Below are positions 11,924 through 25,136 of a stretch of DNA of 64,000 bases, one piece after another. Source of the stretch: Zygnema cylindricum (taxonomy: Eukaryota > Streptophyta > Zygnematophyceae > Zygnematales > Zygnemataceae). A model generated the notes under the pieces. The model saw only the letters and a program-made list of their open reading frames with translations, was not told where the DNA came from and made no database searches. The translations under genes and the position numbers were made by a program. How positions within the stretch are numbered: the first letter of the stretch is position 1; each line of letters begins with the position of its first letter. The stretch spans positions 221,479-285,478 of the forward strand of contig JBBHKE010000932.1 of the NCBI GenBank assembly GCA_037447655.1. The letters are read 5' to 3'.

Positions 11924-12793
11924 AGTTTTGGTAGTGTTGTGTATCGGTAAGGAGTTGCCGATAACCGATATGGGCCTTTTTCTGGTAGCCGATAATCGAT
12001 ATATTGGTACGATATATCGTTATCGGTGTCATCGCCGATAATAACCGATAAAATATCGGTTATTATCGGCGATAACACCGTTATCTGTAACTATCGGCGA
12101 TATATGTACGGACCGTACAGATTAATGTACGGCTAGTTCACTCAACTGTACGTGTTATTCCCCGACGCGCCCTACCCACAACCCCTATCTACTGAGGTGC
12201 CTACCAATCAGATCATTTGTACAAGCCGAAAGTACAGTATCCGGCATAAGATATGTACGACTTTAGTACGGCTCCAGTTAAAACGATGTAACTTTCACAT
12301 CCGACGCCATTGTTTTGTCCCTTTCTTCCTTGGGATCTAATGGAAACCTGCCACGTGTCAATCCGTCGGCTTTTTTGGCAAAAACCGCCAAAAGAGCCAT
12401 TCCGGGATGCCGGCGCTCACGCTGGCCGTCCGCTCGTGTTTTCTCATTGAAAGTCGTCCGTTCGATTCCGGCGGCAGGCAGAATGTTCTTTTGCGTCCGT
12501 TGTACTTTGTGTTTGCCGTCCTTTTCCCGTTCCATGATCAGCAGTTTGTCGGTACAATGCCGGACGTTCCCGTAAAATCGCTGTTCAGTTAACCGGCCAG
12601 AAAGTAATACAAAGTGCAACGTATTTTTTCGTCTAATTCCGTACATTTCCCGTAAATTTACCGTGCAGTTTACCGGACAGAAAGTGCAGAAAGTACATAT
12701 ATATCGGGACCTCTGACCGTTCGATAACCGATAACTATCGGTATTGGTGTTATCGCGATAATTTTTTTACCGATACATAACACTAAGTTTTGG
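11924..12793. mobile_element. Non-autonomous hAT-like element with 8-bp target duplication
   Basis: The element body is 11932-12785 (854 bp). The left terminus is TAGTGTTGTGTATCGGTAA (11932-11950); the right terminus (12767-12785) is its reverse complement with one mismatch. It is flanked by a perfect 8-bp direct repeat AGTTTTGG (11924-11931 and 12786-12793), as hAT transposases produce. Both subterminal regions are packed with CGATAA/TTATCG palindromic motifs (about 11940-12105 and 12700-12770), which could be transposase-binding sites. The interior has no recognisable transposase, so it would depend on a helper elsewhere. The perfect duplication and near-perfect ends indicate a recent insertion. 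Confidence 0.88.
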
Positions 12794-12832
12794 TCTTCGA
12801 AATGGGACTTCGGTCAGTGAAACGAACATTTT

Positions 12833-12964
12833 GTAACATTCTATGAAAACGTGACGTGATAACAAATCAATAGATTGTAACATTCTATGAAAACGTGACG
12901 TGATAACAAATCAATAGATTGTAACATTCTATGAAAACGTGACGTGATAACAAATCAAAAGATT
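12833..12964. repeat. 44-bp tandem repeat, three copies
   Basis: Three head-to-tail units start at 12833, 12877 and 12921, each beginning GTAACATTCTATGAAAACGT. The first two look identical. The third differs near its end (AAAAGATT instead of ATAGATT). Confidence 0.9.
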
Positions 12965-13131
12965 CTTACCACCGACTCTTGTTTTGAACATTGCCACGCG
13001 TCCATTTCCCCGTCAGTATAGTGCTATCCACACACAAGGCGGACCGACCACGTTGTCCTTCACCTTAACGTACTCAGGGGTCGCTAAACTTTAACCGTTT
13101 CACATCCCGACAGCGTAACAGAGATCTTTTC

Positions 13132-13350
13132 GTACTGACGGAAATTTGCTCTTAGTGTTAAACAATTTTCGGGCAGTCGTAAGGCGCAAGGTTCTACTCC
13201 TCCTTGATGTTCCTTTTGCGACAAGCAATCACGGTCATCCTTTCAGTCGTGATGTCATGATTAAACGCTGTAAAACTTCGTAGTGAGAGAAAGTCAAATT
13301 GCATGACTGCCCGAAAAATGTTTAACACGTCATAGCGATGGGCAGCATAA
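13132..13350. mobile_element. MITE family 2 copy (diverged)
   Basis: Internal landmarks match the copy at 54196-54421: TTAGTGTTAAAC near the left, a GGGCAGTC block, CGACAAGCAATCACGG, a GATTAAAC block, GACTGCCCGAAAAATGTTTAACAC, and a right end ATAGCGATGGGCAG. The left terminus is degraded. Confidence 0.5.
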
Positions 13351-14199
13351 CGGTAGCACATGGGGTCAACGTGCTGGCCCGTGACTGCGACCGTAGTGGT
13401 GACACGTTGGGCAATTAAGATCCCAAAACTCTTAGAATTAATCTCGACCGTCGTTTCATCCGGATAATGACATTTTTTTGACAAATGTTACGCCAGGTCA
13501 GGAGTTTTTTTTTTTTTTTTGTTTCCGCTACACAATTAACCAATAGACCGCGAAAAGGAGAGTGGGAGACTGCTGCAAGTCAGTTTAAATTACAGGCGTC
13601 CAAAGTGGCTGCCAATATTTCTGCCTACGTTTTCGGCTCTGGAGGTGGATTGCTGAACCATCATCATATGTAATGGAAGGCTTTCCTGTTGTTACCATAG
13701 TTTAACGTTTTCCGTATTTTTCATTCGTATGTAATTCTGTTACCACTGGATTCCAGCAACTTTTAAGCAAGTAATGTTGTTGAGTAAAATAGTGTAAAGT
13801 AACAACTTGAAGATTATCTTATGCTTTCTTTGAGCCCAAAGCTAAGCGCAAAGTTAAATATAGGGCTTACTTACTGCAATTTTTTAAATGTAGGATATTT
13901 TAGTGTTTGTATTTCTGTTAGTACAGTGTAAACGTTTCTGTATTTGCAAAAATTTTGGTCCTATTTTATATTCTGGAGCCTATTAACTCATTACACACTT
14001 GTGGATAGGTAGGCATTTGTTATTTCTTGAAAAAAAAATCTGCACCGTTTTTCCTGCTGGCCTTCATTTCTGGAAGAATCAATACAGATTGAAGTTTGTT
14101 TGCCCAATCATCTCTTTTGTCTGCTATGTATGCATAAGTTTTACCTGCTTTGAACTTCTGCGAAAATTGGAAGGATAGAGCAAATAATAAGAGTGATAG
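13351..14199. other. Beta-glucosidase upstream DNA, no gene seen
   Basis: This AT-rich sequence contains a short poly-T run at 13504-13520. No conserved coding text was recognised. It is the likely distal promoter region of the beta-glucosidase gene. Confidence 0.4.
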
Positions 14200-14395
14200 T
14201 ACACGGAATATATCGTCATTAGCACCAATGATATTTTATCGGTGCTCCTAAATTCTGCCCTTTGAACCTGAAATATTATCATTGACACTATTTTCTATTT
14301 TCCTAACGGTTATTCATTTAACAGAGAGTCATCCACGTCATCTGGAAGTAAATCAGAATTATTAACACTAATTACTCTAGTAACATCACGGTGTC
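14200..14395. mobile_element. MITE family 1, copy B, about 100 bp upstream of the beta-glucosidase ATG
   Basis: The left end TACACGGAATATATCGTCATTAG and right end ACTCTAGTAACATCACGGTGT are imperfect inverted repeats of the family terminus. The interior matches the 60480-60702 copy in order: ATTATCATTGACACTA, CCACGTCAT and AATTATTAACACTA blocks. It lies in the proximal promoter or 5' UTR of the beta-glucosidase gene. Confidence 0.7.
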
Positions 14396-14495
14396 GCATA
14401 CTGAATGTTTTTGGTTTTGCTCATCCCTTGAATGGTTGTACTCATTGGCTGGTTGCAGGAAATTATCTTATAAAAAAATTTACCTGCACAGTTCA

Positions 14496-17400
14496 ATGTC
14501 GATTCCATGGATGCTCATCCTTACCATTTTTTTTACGAGGCAGTCAGTTCAAGCTGCTGACTTTCTTGCTTTGCCTCACTCTCCTTTCCAGGTAGGAAAT
14601 CAGGCTGACTTTGGATCGATTATTGTAAGAGTTTTTAAACACCAAGCTGCTTTGAGCAGGTTGTGCGTATAATGCTTTCATGCTTCTTTTTTTTTCCTTT
14701 CGTTTTTGCTTTTACATGTAGTTGAATCAATGCACACGGTTGGTATTTTTCGGGGATCTGTAATTATTTTACTCCAAATGAGTTGCTAAACGTGTTATTG
14801 TGGGCTACTACTTTCAGAATCACACATTGTGTTCCTTGGGGAATTTTGTTATGACTTTTAATTGCATCTCACTCCAAGTGAGCTGCTAAACATCTTATTA
14901 TGAGATATAAGTTTTAACGATACGCATTCTGTCAAGGTTAATCTGACTTTTTTCTACTCATCAGGATTTTGACGGGCAGTCACAATGGTGTAAACATTTC
15001 AGTCTAATTGACCCCTATTAGTGTGCTTAAAGCAAATTAACTCTGTGTGAATGTGAATGGAATTTGCAAAGATTTTGGTCTGGCTTATGTCTATAATATG
15101 CTCCTTCCTTCAGTCTATAATATAGATCTCTTTTCTGACCTTACCTCTGAGTCCAATTTGTGGGAAGTGTCGCTGTTAAAATCACTTTTTTCTTTTGGAG
15201 AGGGTTAGAATGCGCTTGGAACTTGGAAAAAAATCCCGGGCCTACAATTACAAAGAATTCAGCTTTGAGTCTGACCTTACACTCAATGTTAATTTACAAG
15301 AATGACTGAAGTTTTTACATAGGATATGCTACGGAACAAATGAAACCTGTAATTTCTGGCCAAAGCAGTAGCACACTTCCACTGTTCATTTTCTATGGTT
15401 CTTTGACGCGCGTCTTTGTCCCCTTTTTTTGTTTTATTTCCAGATCGTCCATATCACCTCCTTTAGTTTGTTTCCCTTTCTTGACAATAACAACAGTCGA
15501 TTTTCCTGTGTTATCCTTCTTTGCAGGCTATCAAAAATTGCAGTCTCACTACTCGCCCAGACTTGAAATTATCATTGTTTCCGAAGGACTTTATTTGGGG
15601 CATTGGGACGTCAGCTGGACAGGTAATTAAAGATCTTATCAGTTATATAATTTCTTTCAATTTATTTTAATTGTGGCTTATGTGGATTAAAGTACCTCTG
15701 CTTCAAAAATCTCGTTCAGAAGGGGTGTTCGGCAATTTATACACATACATCTATATGGTTCAAACAGGAACCAAATGTTTTTTAGGTGAAGGTACACCGT
15801 GAAATCTTTAGCGGTAAGAAGTAAATAACGTTGGATTTATTTTGGTATTATTAATTCTAGTTTTTGTTCCAAACGGCCTAGACAAACTTAAACCTCTTAC
15901 CAAATTAGCGGTAAGAAAGAAATAATTTGTATTATTAATGGTATTTTATGTTTAAGGGAAAAGATAAGCGGCCCTGTATCAGTGTTGTTAGCGCTAATAA
16001 CGATTCAAGGTGTAGCACATAGTATGCAATAGCTTCTCTCCCATGGTTAACCGTCGATTGTGTTTCTTAGAGGGTTTACAAAGGAAGAAGGTGGAAGGTG
16101 CAGCTCATCAAGACACAATGGAATTGAGTTAAAAAACAATGTATTAGAACAAAGATGATAAACAATTCATTTTGTTGTAAACTTCTTGCTGTCCTCAATC
16201 ATGAGAAGACAAATTTTATGTTGTATGATTACGTTCTATGAAAAAAACGTGTGTTTAAAACTTGTAAAATCAAGGTAAACATTTGTTGCAAGGGTGATTC
16301 AGGTGGAAGGGGCAGCTCTTATTGATGGTCGTACGCCCAGTGGTTGGGATCTTTTCACTCAAATTCCTGGTAATAGTTTGGAAATCAAGGATGAATGACA
16401 GAGTATTACTGTAGTTTTACAGTCAAACTTGCGTGAAAAAGGGTAGCAGTGGTGCAGAAAATATGTTCAATCACTAGAAATTGCATGATTACTTACAGTA
16501 AATGTCAAGTGGAGTTTTTGAATTTAAGTTAGTTATTATAAAAAAAATTACACATGGAAAAGAATTTTAATGGCTTCTTTTATTTTTTGACCATTGTCAA
16601 CGCTTTGAGACAATATTGTGGAAGAGAGTGTAAGTAGCGACTCAAACAGGATGGATGACAAAAAAACTCAGGTTTCGTCCAAAATGTATTTTTTTGTTGG
16701 TATTCTCTTACAGGCAAAATTATTGATGCTTCAAATGCAAGTGTGGCCTGCGACTCCTATCACCTCTATGAGGTAGGATTTCTCGTCCATATTCTCTTTT
16801 TAATCAAGAATTCTGGGTAAATTTTGGATACACATGTAGGTAATCGTCATGTTGATGTTATAAACGCAATAGAAAAGGGAGACCAGCGAGGATATAGAAA
16901 ATTGTTTGGGGCCGTCACATGATTATGCAGGAGAAACATGTGACAAGGATAATGATCTTCTATTTATTAAATTGTGTAGTATTTATAAGGCACACTTGAA
17001 AACTTGAAATACTAAGATGCTGAAAGTCGATTGTGTTTGTGACTTCTGATAGTGCTCATAGCTTTTGGCAAAGTTGACGCTTTCAAAGTTGTATCTATTT
17101 GAGTATGAATGTTGTCAGGTCATGAAGACGATTGCTCGCTTCAATCAGCAAGTGAATGAGTAAACAATTAAGAATGGTTGTACTTCCTACATATTGCAGG
17201 AAGATGTGAATGCAGTGGAATCATTAAACATGAAGTCGTATCGCTTTTCACTTTCTTGGTCTCGTATATTTCCACGTGAGTTGTCCGTAACCCAAAAAAG
17301 ACTCGGGCAGGACTGTTGGGGAATTGCAAAATTAATGATTCCCTCGACCATGTTTGCGGAGTAATATTTCTGTTCTGTCAGCAAAAGATAGTCCCACAAT

Positions 17401-20400
17401 AGATGAGTATGATGATTTCATGATTGATCGTAATAACATTGGGCAACTGTTATATGTGAGAAGTGCACTAGTTCCGTTTGTTAACTCTTGAAATTAAAAA
17501 CTCGCCGATCAATGCATTAGCTTTTAGTTTGCATTCTTTGAAAATCTGATACTCTATGAAATAGTTTCCTGTGCTGCAATCGCTACTTGCATGCTTAAAC
17601 CAAACATGGATTCTTGGTTTCTGGTCATGTGTAAACAGACAAATGGTGCATGATTTTATTTGAGATCAGTTCACTTTTCCCCGCTTTTTCTTCTATACTG
17701 AAGTATTTCTGTAGAAGCTATGGAGAGCTGTGCCATATGTGTATGCAAGAAATGACGCTCAAGGAGTTGTTGTCGTCGTTTTGGGGCTTGTTAAAGTGAA
17801 TGGTCTAATGTGGGGTTAGTATTTTCAATCAATGTTTTTCCTTATGTGCAGATGGAGGTGTGGACACCAATCCCAAAGGAGTTCAGTACTATAACAATCT
17901 AATTGACTTGCTGGTGGCCAAAGGTACTACAATAGTCCTTCGCTTTGCTTTATCCTCTGTTGGTAAACGGATTTTATTCTGGAGTAGTTGGAAATTAGTT
18001 TTGTTGGTAAGTTCGATTCACATGATTTTTAGTACTTTTTAATTTCAAATAAGTTAAAAGTTAGTATGAAATGCAATTATTCTCCTTGAACACTTTAATG
18101 GCCAGTATTAGATGGTTTTTTATATGATGGTAGTTTTTTGATTCTTTTTACAGGAAATCCAGCTGTTTTTGCTCTGACCCAAAGTTTGATATTTTTGTAA
18201 ATAATTCATATGTGACTTATAGCTTTATCTTCAGTTCTCGAGAAGAGCATCGTGTTGGTGATTCTTTTCTAACATGGATTTAGCTTACGCTTTACAAAAA
18301 AATGATTGTTGTTGTTTGTCAAAAAACCTTGACGTGATTGAACTATTTCGAATCTCTAATAACAAAATCATCATTTTCTTGTTATGGTGTTGGTACTGGT
18401 ACCATTACCATTACCACCACCAATAATAGTATGTTTTCAATTTGAATACTAATTAAGGCATTAGTATTGTTTTATCATTATCTGTTGAGTTGTTTATTTC
18501 AGTTTTGAAGGAAAGAAATTCACCCTGACTGTTTCTTACTACACAATTTCTGCAATGTCGCATAATAGTTTTCAATATCAAGATTTTCTGGAAATGGTCT
18601 TTTGTCCAATTGAGTTCTTTTGATAATTTTGTCTTTTAGTGGAGTTGATGCTCAGCCTTCTGGTCTATGACAAGAGTTACTTCATAAGGTTATTATCTGT
18701 TTAGACTTTCTGGAAGGTAGTTAGTCATAGTAAACTGGGACCCTAAGACTCCAGGCTTTTGGCATGTCCGGCTTAAATTGGAATGTCAATTTCTCGGATG
18801 TCCTTTCATATTTGATGCTCTGATCTGGAAGTCAGGTTAAATCTTTTAGTTGCTTTATAACCTAGTGAGGCTGGTTGATTCTTTGTAAACTAGAGCAATT
18901 GTAACAATAGCAACAGGAAAAGTCGTGGCATCAATTGAATGTATAAGTCTGGTTGATCTCTCGACAAAATGCAATATGAATTATGGATGGCATTATTGCA
19001 ATTGAAGTGCAAATGAAAAGATAAACTTCGAAACTATTGGGTTTCCAGGTATTGAGCCTCTTGTCACGCTCCATCATTTGGACCTCCCAATTGATATTGA
19101 CGATCAAGGAGGCTGGCTTAATAAATCCATTGTGTAAGTCCGTTTTTATCTTTTTATTTTGAAATTTTCAAACCTTTCTGTTGTGCTTTTCATGTGACAC
19201 GACTGAACTTTTTTTTAAGTTTTTTGTACTATGTTTCATTTAGGAAGTTACCAACTGTTTTTTGGCTATGTTGAGGCCTTACTCTTGAAGCTGTATGAAA
19301 TGTAGCATTACAATTGCAAAATCACTTTCTTCAGTTGCTTTTCTCTACCGGTAACTTTCTTTCGGATAAGAACGCTAGGCCGGAACGTTAGGGGGAACGA
19401 TAGGGGTTAAAATTGCCTAGGCTTCCCAACACCATAAAAATAGGTGACTTCCACCACTTAATCAGCTGGAGGAGCTGAAAGCCTTTATTTGGGAATTTTG
19501 CGGGAAAGCAAACGGTTCACAAACAGAATGTGCCTGATTTGGATTCCTTAAGTCACTCAAAAAAATTAACGAATTATTTCTTTTGTTAGTCATCATTCCT
19601 TTGCCTGCTACAAGCTACCGAAGCTTGCTACAGTCCTTTTCTATGCCTGATTTGGAGAGCTTACTGGGATATCTAAAGCCTATATTGTTAATCTTTACTT
19701 TGGATCGTATCTCATAAGGTATTTGTGTCGGATGTACTTGGGTTAGTTTTTCTACATATTGAATCAGCTTTTCGAGTACAGTAAATCTCACTAGAAATTG
19801 CTCACAGAACTGTATGTAAGAGCAGGAGTAACACATTAGTTTTCCTAGTGAATTGATCTATTAAACTTGCCTACCACAATTAAGCTCGATCACAAGGCTA
19901 TTTGATGCGAGCAAGTGGGACCCAACTTTGTTTCCTTCGGTTGTTTTGTTGTTTTAGCTTAAAACTTATATTTGCTTTTTTTTGTTGTTCATCCTTGAGA
20001 ATCTTTTTTTTTTCCTGCATGAAAGGTTGTTGTGTACATCTGTTTCTTTGTGCTGTTATTTATGAAAGATTGTATAGGCATGTCGTGGCATTGTAGTAGA
20101 TGTTCAAACTCTAATTGCTCTAATTTGTTTTATTTGAGGCATTGGCAGACAGAGATACGCTGACTATGCAGAGGGATGCTTCAAACTATTTGGGGATCGT
20201 GTGAAAAAATGGGCGACACTGAACGAGCCTTATCATATGGCTATTTTTGTAAGCAATTAACTTTCCCTTCCCCACACTTGTTTTTGTCTGTATGACTGGA
20301 GAATGAGACTGGCGGGTTTACAATAATGTTGAAAGAAGTGCCATCTGATCAGGTTTGCTGCTTCAAACTCTCACTACACCATTCACCACTGTTATTGTGG

Positions 20401-23400
20401 ATTGTGTTATCAGGTTTAAGTTCGCAAAAATGAATTACCTATGCTAATCTTCCCTAATGTTGGTACATTTATTCAATATCATATATGCATTTCATGCAAA
20501 CCATTGTTTTCTTCGAAATGGTTTTAGTTGTCACTTAAATAACCCTTTTTTTAAATCACCTAGTTTAAAGTTCTGTGGATCGCACTAATTGTGGTGAGCA
20601 GTATACCAGAGGTATATACATTATACAAGGATTATTTTAAACAATGCTAGTTTAACATGAGGAGATTTACTCGTTTGTCTAATGCACAGCTAATTTAGAC
20701 ATTCTGGGCTCTTTTGGTAAAATAGTTTGTACATGCATTGTAAAGGTGCGCAGCAAAAACCGTGAATTGAAACTAGCTGTAACAATCACAACAGGAGTAA
20801 TAAATCATTCAAATATTCTATGTCTTTTTTACCATGCCATTGAGAATGTTTCAATGGGCAGCTGTTACAACAACAATCATAATCATATATTATAATTATA
20901 ATCATAATCGTAGTCGTAATGGTAATCGTAATCATTATCATAATCATAGTCTAAATAGCTCTGTATCTTTCTTAACGCGTTTCAGGAATATTCTGATGGG
21001 GAGCTGTAATAACCATAATTATAATCTAAATCTAAATAGTTCTGTATCTTTCTTATCATGTTTTCAGGAATATTCTAATGGGGAGTGGCCTCCTGCTCGT
21101 TGCTCGGACCGTACAAGGTGTGCCGAGGGAAATGGCCCTGTGGAGGCCTACCAGGCAATGCATAATATGCTGTTGGCCCATGCAAAAATTGTGGAAACAT
21201 ATAGAACCAAGTATCAGGTGAGAGCTTCTTTCAGAAAATTCCATGCAAGTTTCCTTCTTGTCTCCTGCCTATCATATCATATCATATTCTGCCTTTCATT
21301 TCCTCTTTCTTCCTTTCCTTTTCCTGTTCGCCCCTTTTTTTTCATTTCCTTTTGCTTTTCCTCTTCCCTCTTTCCATTTCCTTCTTGCTCTCGTCATTTT
21401 GTTTACGTCGCGTTTTTGTTTTGGAACATGCGAGTGTCTTTCTGATTGCCTTCTCCAAATTGGTGAGTTTGATGAATGGTTGTCAGCCTATGTGCATAAG
21501 TGACTCATAAGAGGATCACACGATTTGGTTTTTGTTTCGGAAAAGTGTTTTTGTATGGAAAACTGTCATGTTACTCATAGCAACGCTGGGTGATAGTTTT
21601 CTTTGACCCCTTCTATGATACGGATGCTTGTGAAATTTCACCCTGAGACCACTAAAACTTCACGGAACTGCCGGAGTTATTCATTAGAAAATCAATTGGC
21701 ATTTAAATCTTAATCAGTTTTTATGCAAAACGTCTCCTCTATTCTTCAGCGTCTGTTTCTTAATGGCCACATATTTTTGCTGATATACATGTGATACGTC
21801 TGTTTCTACAGGGAAAGACTGGAGGTCAGATAGGAATAAACATTGAGGGGCCATTTTATTACCCGTTAAACCAGGAAAAGGAGACTCTGGCTGCCACAGA
21901 AAGAGCCTTTACTTGGCGATTCCTCTGGTATGTATCTTCTCTTTGTTTCCTTTGAACTTCAGGTTTGAATCTAATATTGTCTGCTGACAGGCTCGTAAAG
22001 ATTGACAACCGAGCTGGAAATTTATTATCATGATACTTGCCATTTAAGCTCGAAATGAATGTAGAAATGTAAATTGATTAATGAGATGTATTCATTAATA
22101 ATTTTTGGTTTGTTGTCAGGGCGTGGGAACCAGTTTACTCAGGAGATTACCCCGCACTTATGAGAGACAAGCTGGGTTCACGATTGCCCTCTTTTACAGA
22201 GGAGGAGAAGGAGCTCCTAAAGGGTTCCGTAGACTACTTTGGTCTCAATTTTTACACTGGAACTTATGTCATGAACTTGCCGGATTCAGAAACGTCTAAT
22301 GGATATGATGCAATTGTAGAAATTGATGCTCAATATAAATCAATATGTGAGTTCTCAAACTGTTTTCCTTTTGTGAGTTGCAATTAGATTATGATTTGTG
22401 ACGCCTTCTGACTTTTGCCCTTCTGAAATTCTGATTTTGAGGCTTGACGGGTGGGAATTTTGCTTTTACAGTTTATAATGAGGCTGGCGAGTTCATCGGA
22501 AAACCGGTCAGTCAGACAATAATAAAATAAATTTTAACTTAACTAAAAATAACAGCAGTTCAGTCAATGGCGTTCTCATGGGTGTCTAGTTAAGCATCCT
22601 AGATCGTGGCAGTCATGTGTGTTGCTTTGCAAAATCGAAGGACTTTCCCGTTCACTCAGTTTCTGTTTTGATTTATGCAATTTTTTTTCTCAAATCAAAA
22701 AGGTTTTCTCATCAGTTGGCGTCACCTTTGATGTCAGGAATTGTTGGTTCAGATCTGCTCAATCTGCTCATTTAATAGCAGTAGCAACATTGTTTTGTTT
22801 TGTTTTTTTAGTTTAACAAAGAAAAAAGAGCTTTCTTAAAAAAAAAAATCATTCTTTAAAAAATAGATTACTCTTGAAAAAAAGAGCTTTTGCTGTCCTA
22901 CCAAATTATCTTGATTCGTTGCGAGTTTTCTTTGTTATTCCCCATTTTGCCAGACTGGATTTTTCTTCCGACCGGAAGTGCCCGGTGCTCTGTATGATCT
23001 GCTGATGTGGCTTACGGAAAGATACCCCACCATGCCTATAGTCATCACTGAAAATGGTATGTACATTCATCTACTTATCCCTGGAGTTACCGAAAAAGAC
23101 GTGTTTTTTTTAGAGATGTCTTTTAATGCTTGGTGTTTCGAAGCTCTCCTTTCTTACAGAAGCAGCTTATGTATACACAACTGCTATATATATAATGTTT
23201 TCAGGTAGCTTTCTTTCATTTATTTTTCCACATATCATATTCAAATTTGCTGAGGTAAATGTTTGAAGATATGTTTGAATCTGTGCTATATATTGTTTTT
23301 TTTGCAGTTGTATTTTCTTTGAATCCCCTCTAATACTATTTGTTTATGCAGGCTTTGCTTCAAATCCTACTGTACCACCAATCCACGGGAATGACAAAGA

Positions 23401-24196
23401 CGACAAGGAACCCGATCTTTGTGATGATGGTCGTGTGACTTTTTACCAAAACTATTTGGCAAACGCATTGAAGGCTATTCAGTAAGTATAGTTTTTGTAC
23501 TCTGTACCTTTCGTATTATGTGTATTCTCTATCCTCCTCCTTGGAAAGGAAATTGCATGCATAGTTCCTCTTTCTCTTTTATTTTTTGCCTGGTTACTTG
23601 CATCTGTTTTGAGCAATTGTGATTTGCCTGCGGTAATTGTTGGATCAGGAATGGGATGGATTTTTTTAACATTGTTCAGATTTGTGAAACCAATTGAAAA
23701 CGCTATATGTGGTTGCACGGTTCAATATGTGTATTATACAGTGTAATACGCGTGTAATTTGGGTTACCACATAGAGTGTTTCCAGTTGTTTCCACACACG
23801 TTTGACAATGTTCTTGAAGTGGAAGGGAAGAAAGAGTTGGAAATACGACTCTTTCCTACAGAGAGTATTAAGAACCTATCTTACAGAGAGATAAATGGGT
23901 GGAAGTACGATTCTTACAGAGGGACGAGTGGGTGAAAACACACGGGGATGACCGTGTCAGTGTTTGCTAACTTGGAGTTAATTATTGTGACGCCACGCAG
24001 AGAGGGAGCAAATGTGAAAGGCTTTTATGTATGGTCACTCCTCGATAGCTTTGAGTGGGCCTATGGCTACACTGTTTTGCACGGTTTACTCTATGTGGAT
24101 TTCAACGACAATGAGAGAAAACGTTATGCGAGAGCGTCTTCCTATTGGTGGAGTTCATTTTTAAGAGGGGAACTGGAAGAGATTAGAAGCTCTTGA
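14496..24196 (+). CDS. Secreted family 1 beta-glucosidase, 15 exons
   Basis: Exons: 14496-14591, 15527-15622, 16303-16369, 16714-16772, 17200-17275, 17852-17923, 19049-19133, 20149-20248, 21068-21217, 21812-21927, 22120-22346, 22472-22506, 22954-23056, 23352-23481 and 24001-24196. All introns are GT-AG, and the joined frame is 1608 nt, or 535 residues, typical for plant GH1. Residues 1-20 form a signal peptide ([14 protein letters not shown], then SVQA). Domain landmarks are [45 protein letters not shown] (acid/base Glu about 210), GLNFYTG, IVITENG (nucleophile Glu about 426), [13 protein letters not shown] and GLLYVDF. Both catalytic Glu are present, so it should hydrolyse beta-glucosides by the retaining mechanism; the aglycone is unknown. 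A secretory location (wall, vacuole or ER) is inferred. The upstream in-frame ATG at 14391 would spoil the signal peptide, so 14496 was chosen. Intron 2 carries a MITE and intron 8 a duplicated acceptor. Confidence 0.92.
15793..16014. mobile_element. MITE family 1, copy F, in beta-glucosidase intron 2
   Basis: The left end TACACCGTGAAATCTTTAGC and right end GCGCTAATAACGATTCAAGG followed by TGTA are imperfect inverted repeats of the family terminus. The 222-bp size fits the other copies. The surrounding intron is 15623-16302. Confidence 0.7.
20834..21089 (+). repeat. Duplicated splice-acceptor and exon-9 start in the beta-glucosidase gene
   Basis: The block 21032-21089 (CTAAATAGTTCTGTATCTTTC, then acceptor and exon start GAATATTCTAATGGGGAG) is preceded by a near copy at 20951-21006 with its own TTTCAG acceptor and GAATATTCTGATGGGGAG. 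A weaker trace lies at about 20846-20870. Between them is an ATAATC/AATCATA-rich stretch. Splicing to the upstream copy (20986) would read E-Y-S-D-G-E-L and then TAA at 21007. Confidence 0.8.
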
Positions 24197-24897
24197 AGCA
24201 AAACTGATGATCCACACCGAATGTGTAAGATAATAAGCGGAGATAATAATGTACATTATATACATTATACATTTTTTTGTTCTCCTGGTTACGCATTTTG
24301 GTCAGCTGTTTTGAATAATGGTTAGTTTGTCCATAGTTCTGCAAACTTCGGGAGTTTCCTTGAAGTTTACAATGCGTCGTGACTTAATGAAATTTCCTTT
24401 TCCTTATATTGTAAAGGGCAGTCATTGGTCGCTTTCGTTGTTGACCCTGGAGGTAGAAATTAAGGAAGGAAGAAGAAACATAAATGGACCGTTCTTGTTT
24501 TTGATTTTGTGGCTTATGAATGACATGGTATTGTTGGAAACATGTTCAAAATTAAGATCAAATATGTGCAAAGCATATCCAAAATCAAACGTACAAAGAA
24601 GGAAGGATTAAGGTTATGAACGGCCGGACAATAATAGACTTTCCGACTGAAAGATATTCCATCGCTGGATATATCTTCACTAAATCCACACTAATTTTTC
24701 GACAAGTTTATAATTTCTGTTTGGGCCAGGCAGTGTAGCAGGCCGTATATATCTATAGTTGTTGCTTTGCTACACCAAAAATAAATCACATTTCTTTCAT
24801 GGTTGGTGTTTTTGCACATTTGGCTTTTCTTGCTGTTTTCCAGTGTTTGCTCATATCATTATGTTGATTTGGTTTCGTGTTCGCATATTGGCATTCA
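24197..24897. other. Beta-glucosidase 3' flank, no gene seen
   Basis: This is probably the 3' UTR and intergenic DNA. No conserved protein text was recognised. It ends at the left target duplication of LINE copy 3. Confidence 0.4.
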
Positions 24898-25136
24898 TAC
24901 ATGCATTCACAAAATGCAGGATAAATTAAAAGAGCACAATGGTAAACCATCTGAGTTTGGGAGTACAAAAGGGGTGGCATGACCAACACTGAAAAACAAC
25001 AATAAAAAACAAAGAGAGCGACGAGAACACACAAGAAATGGAAGCAACAACAAGGGAAATAAAAGCACCCTAACTCAAAATGAAAAGCACGGCAACTTAC
25101 AAAAACAAAACTACAAACCCCAACCCCAACCCTAAC

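Noticed and set aside
12278-12646. 122-codon minus-strand ORF inside the hAT element
   Set aside because: No transposase motif (no hATC or RW region) and an overlapping opposite ORF; it is more likely chance in a G/C-richer interior.
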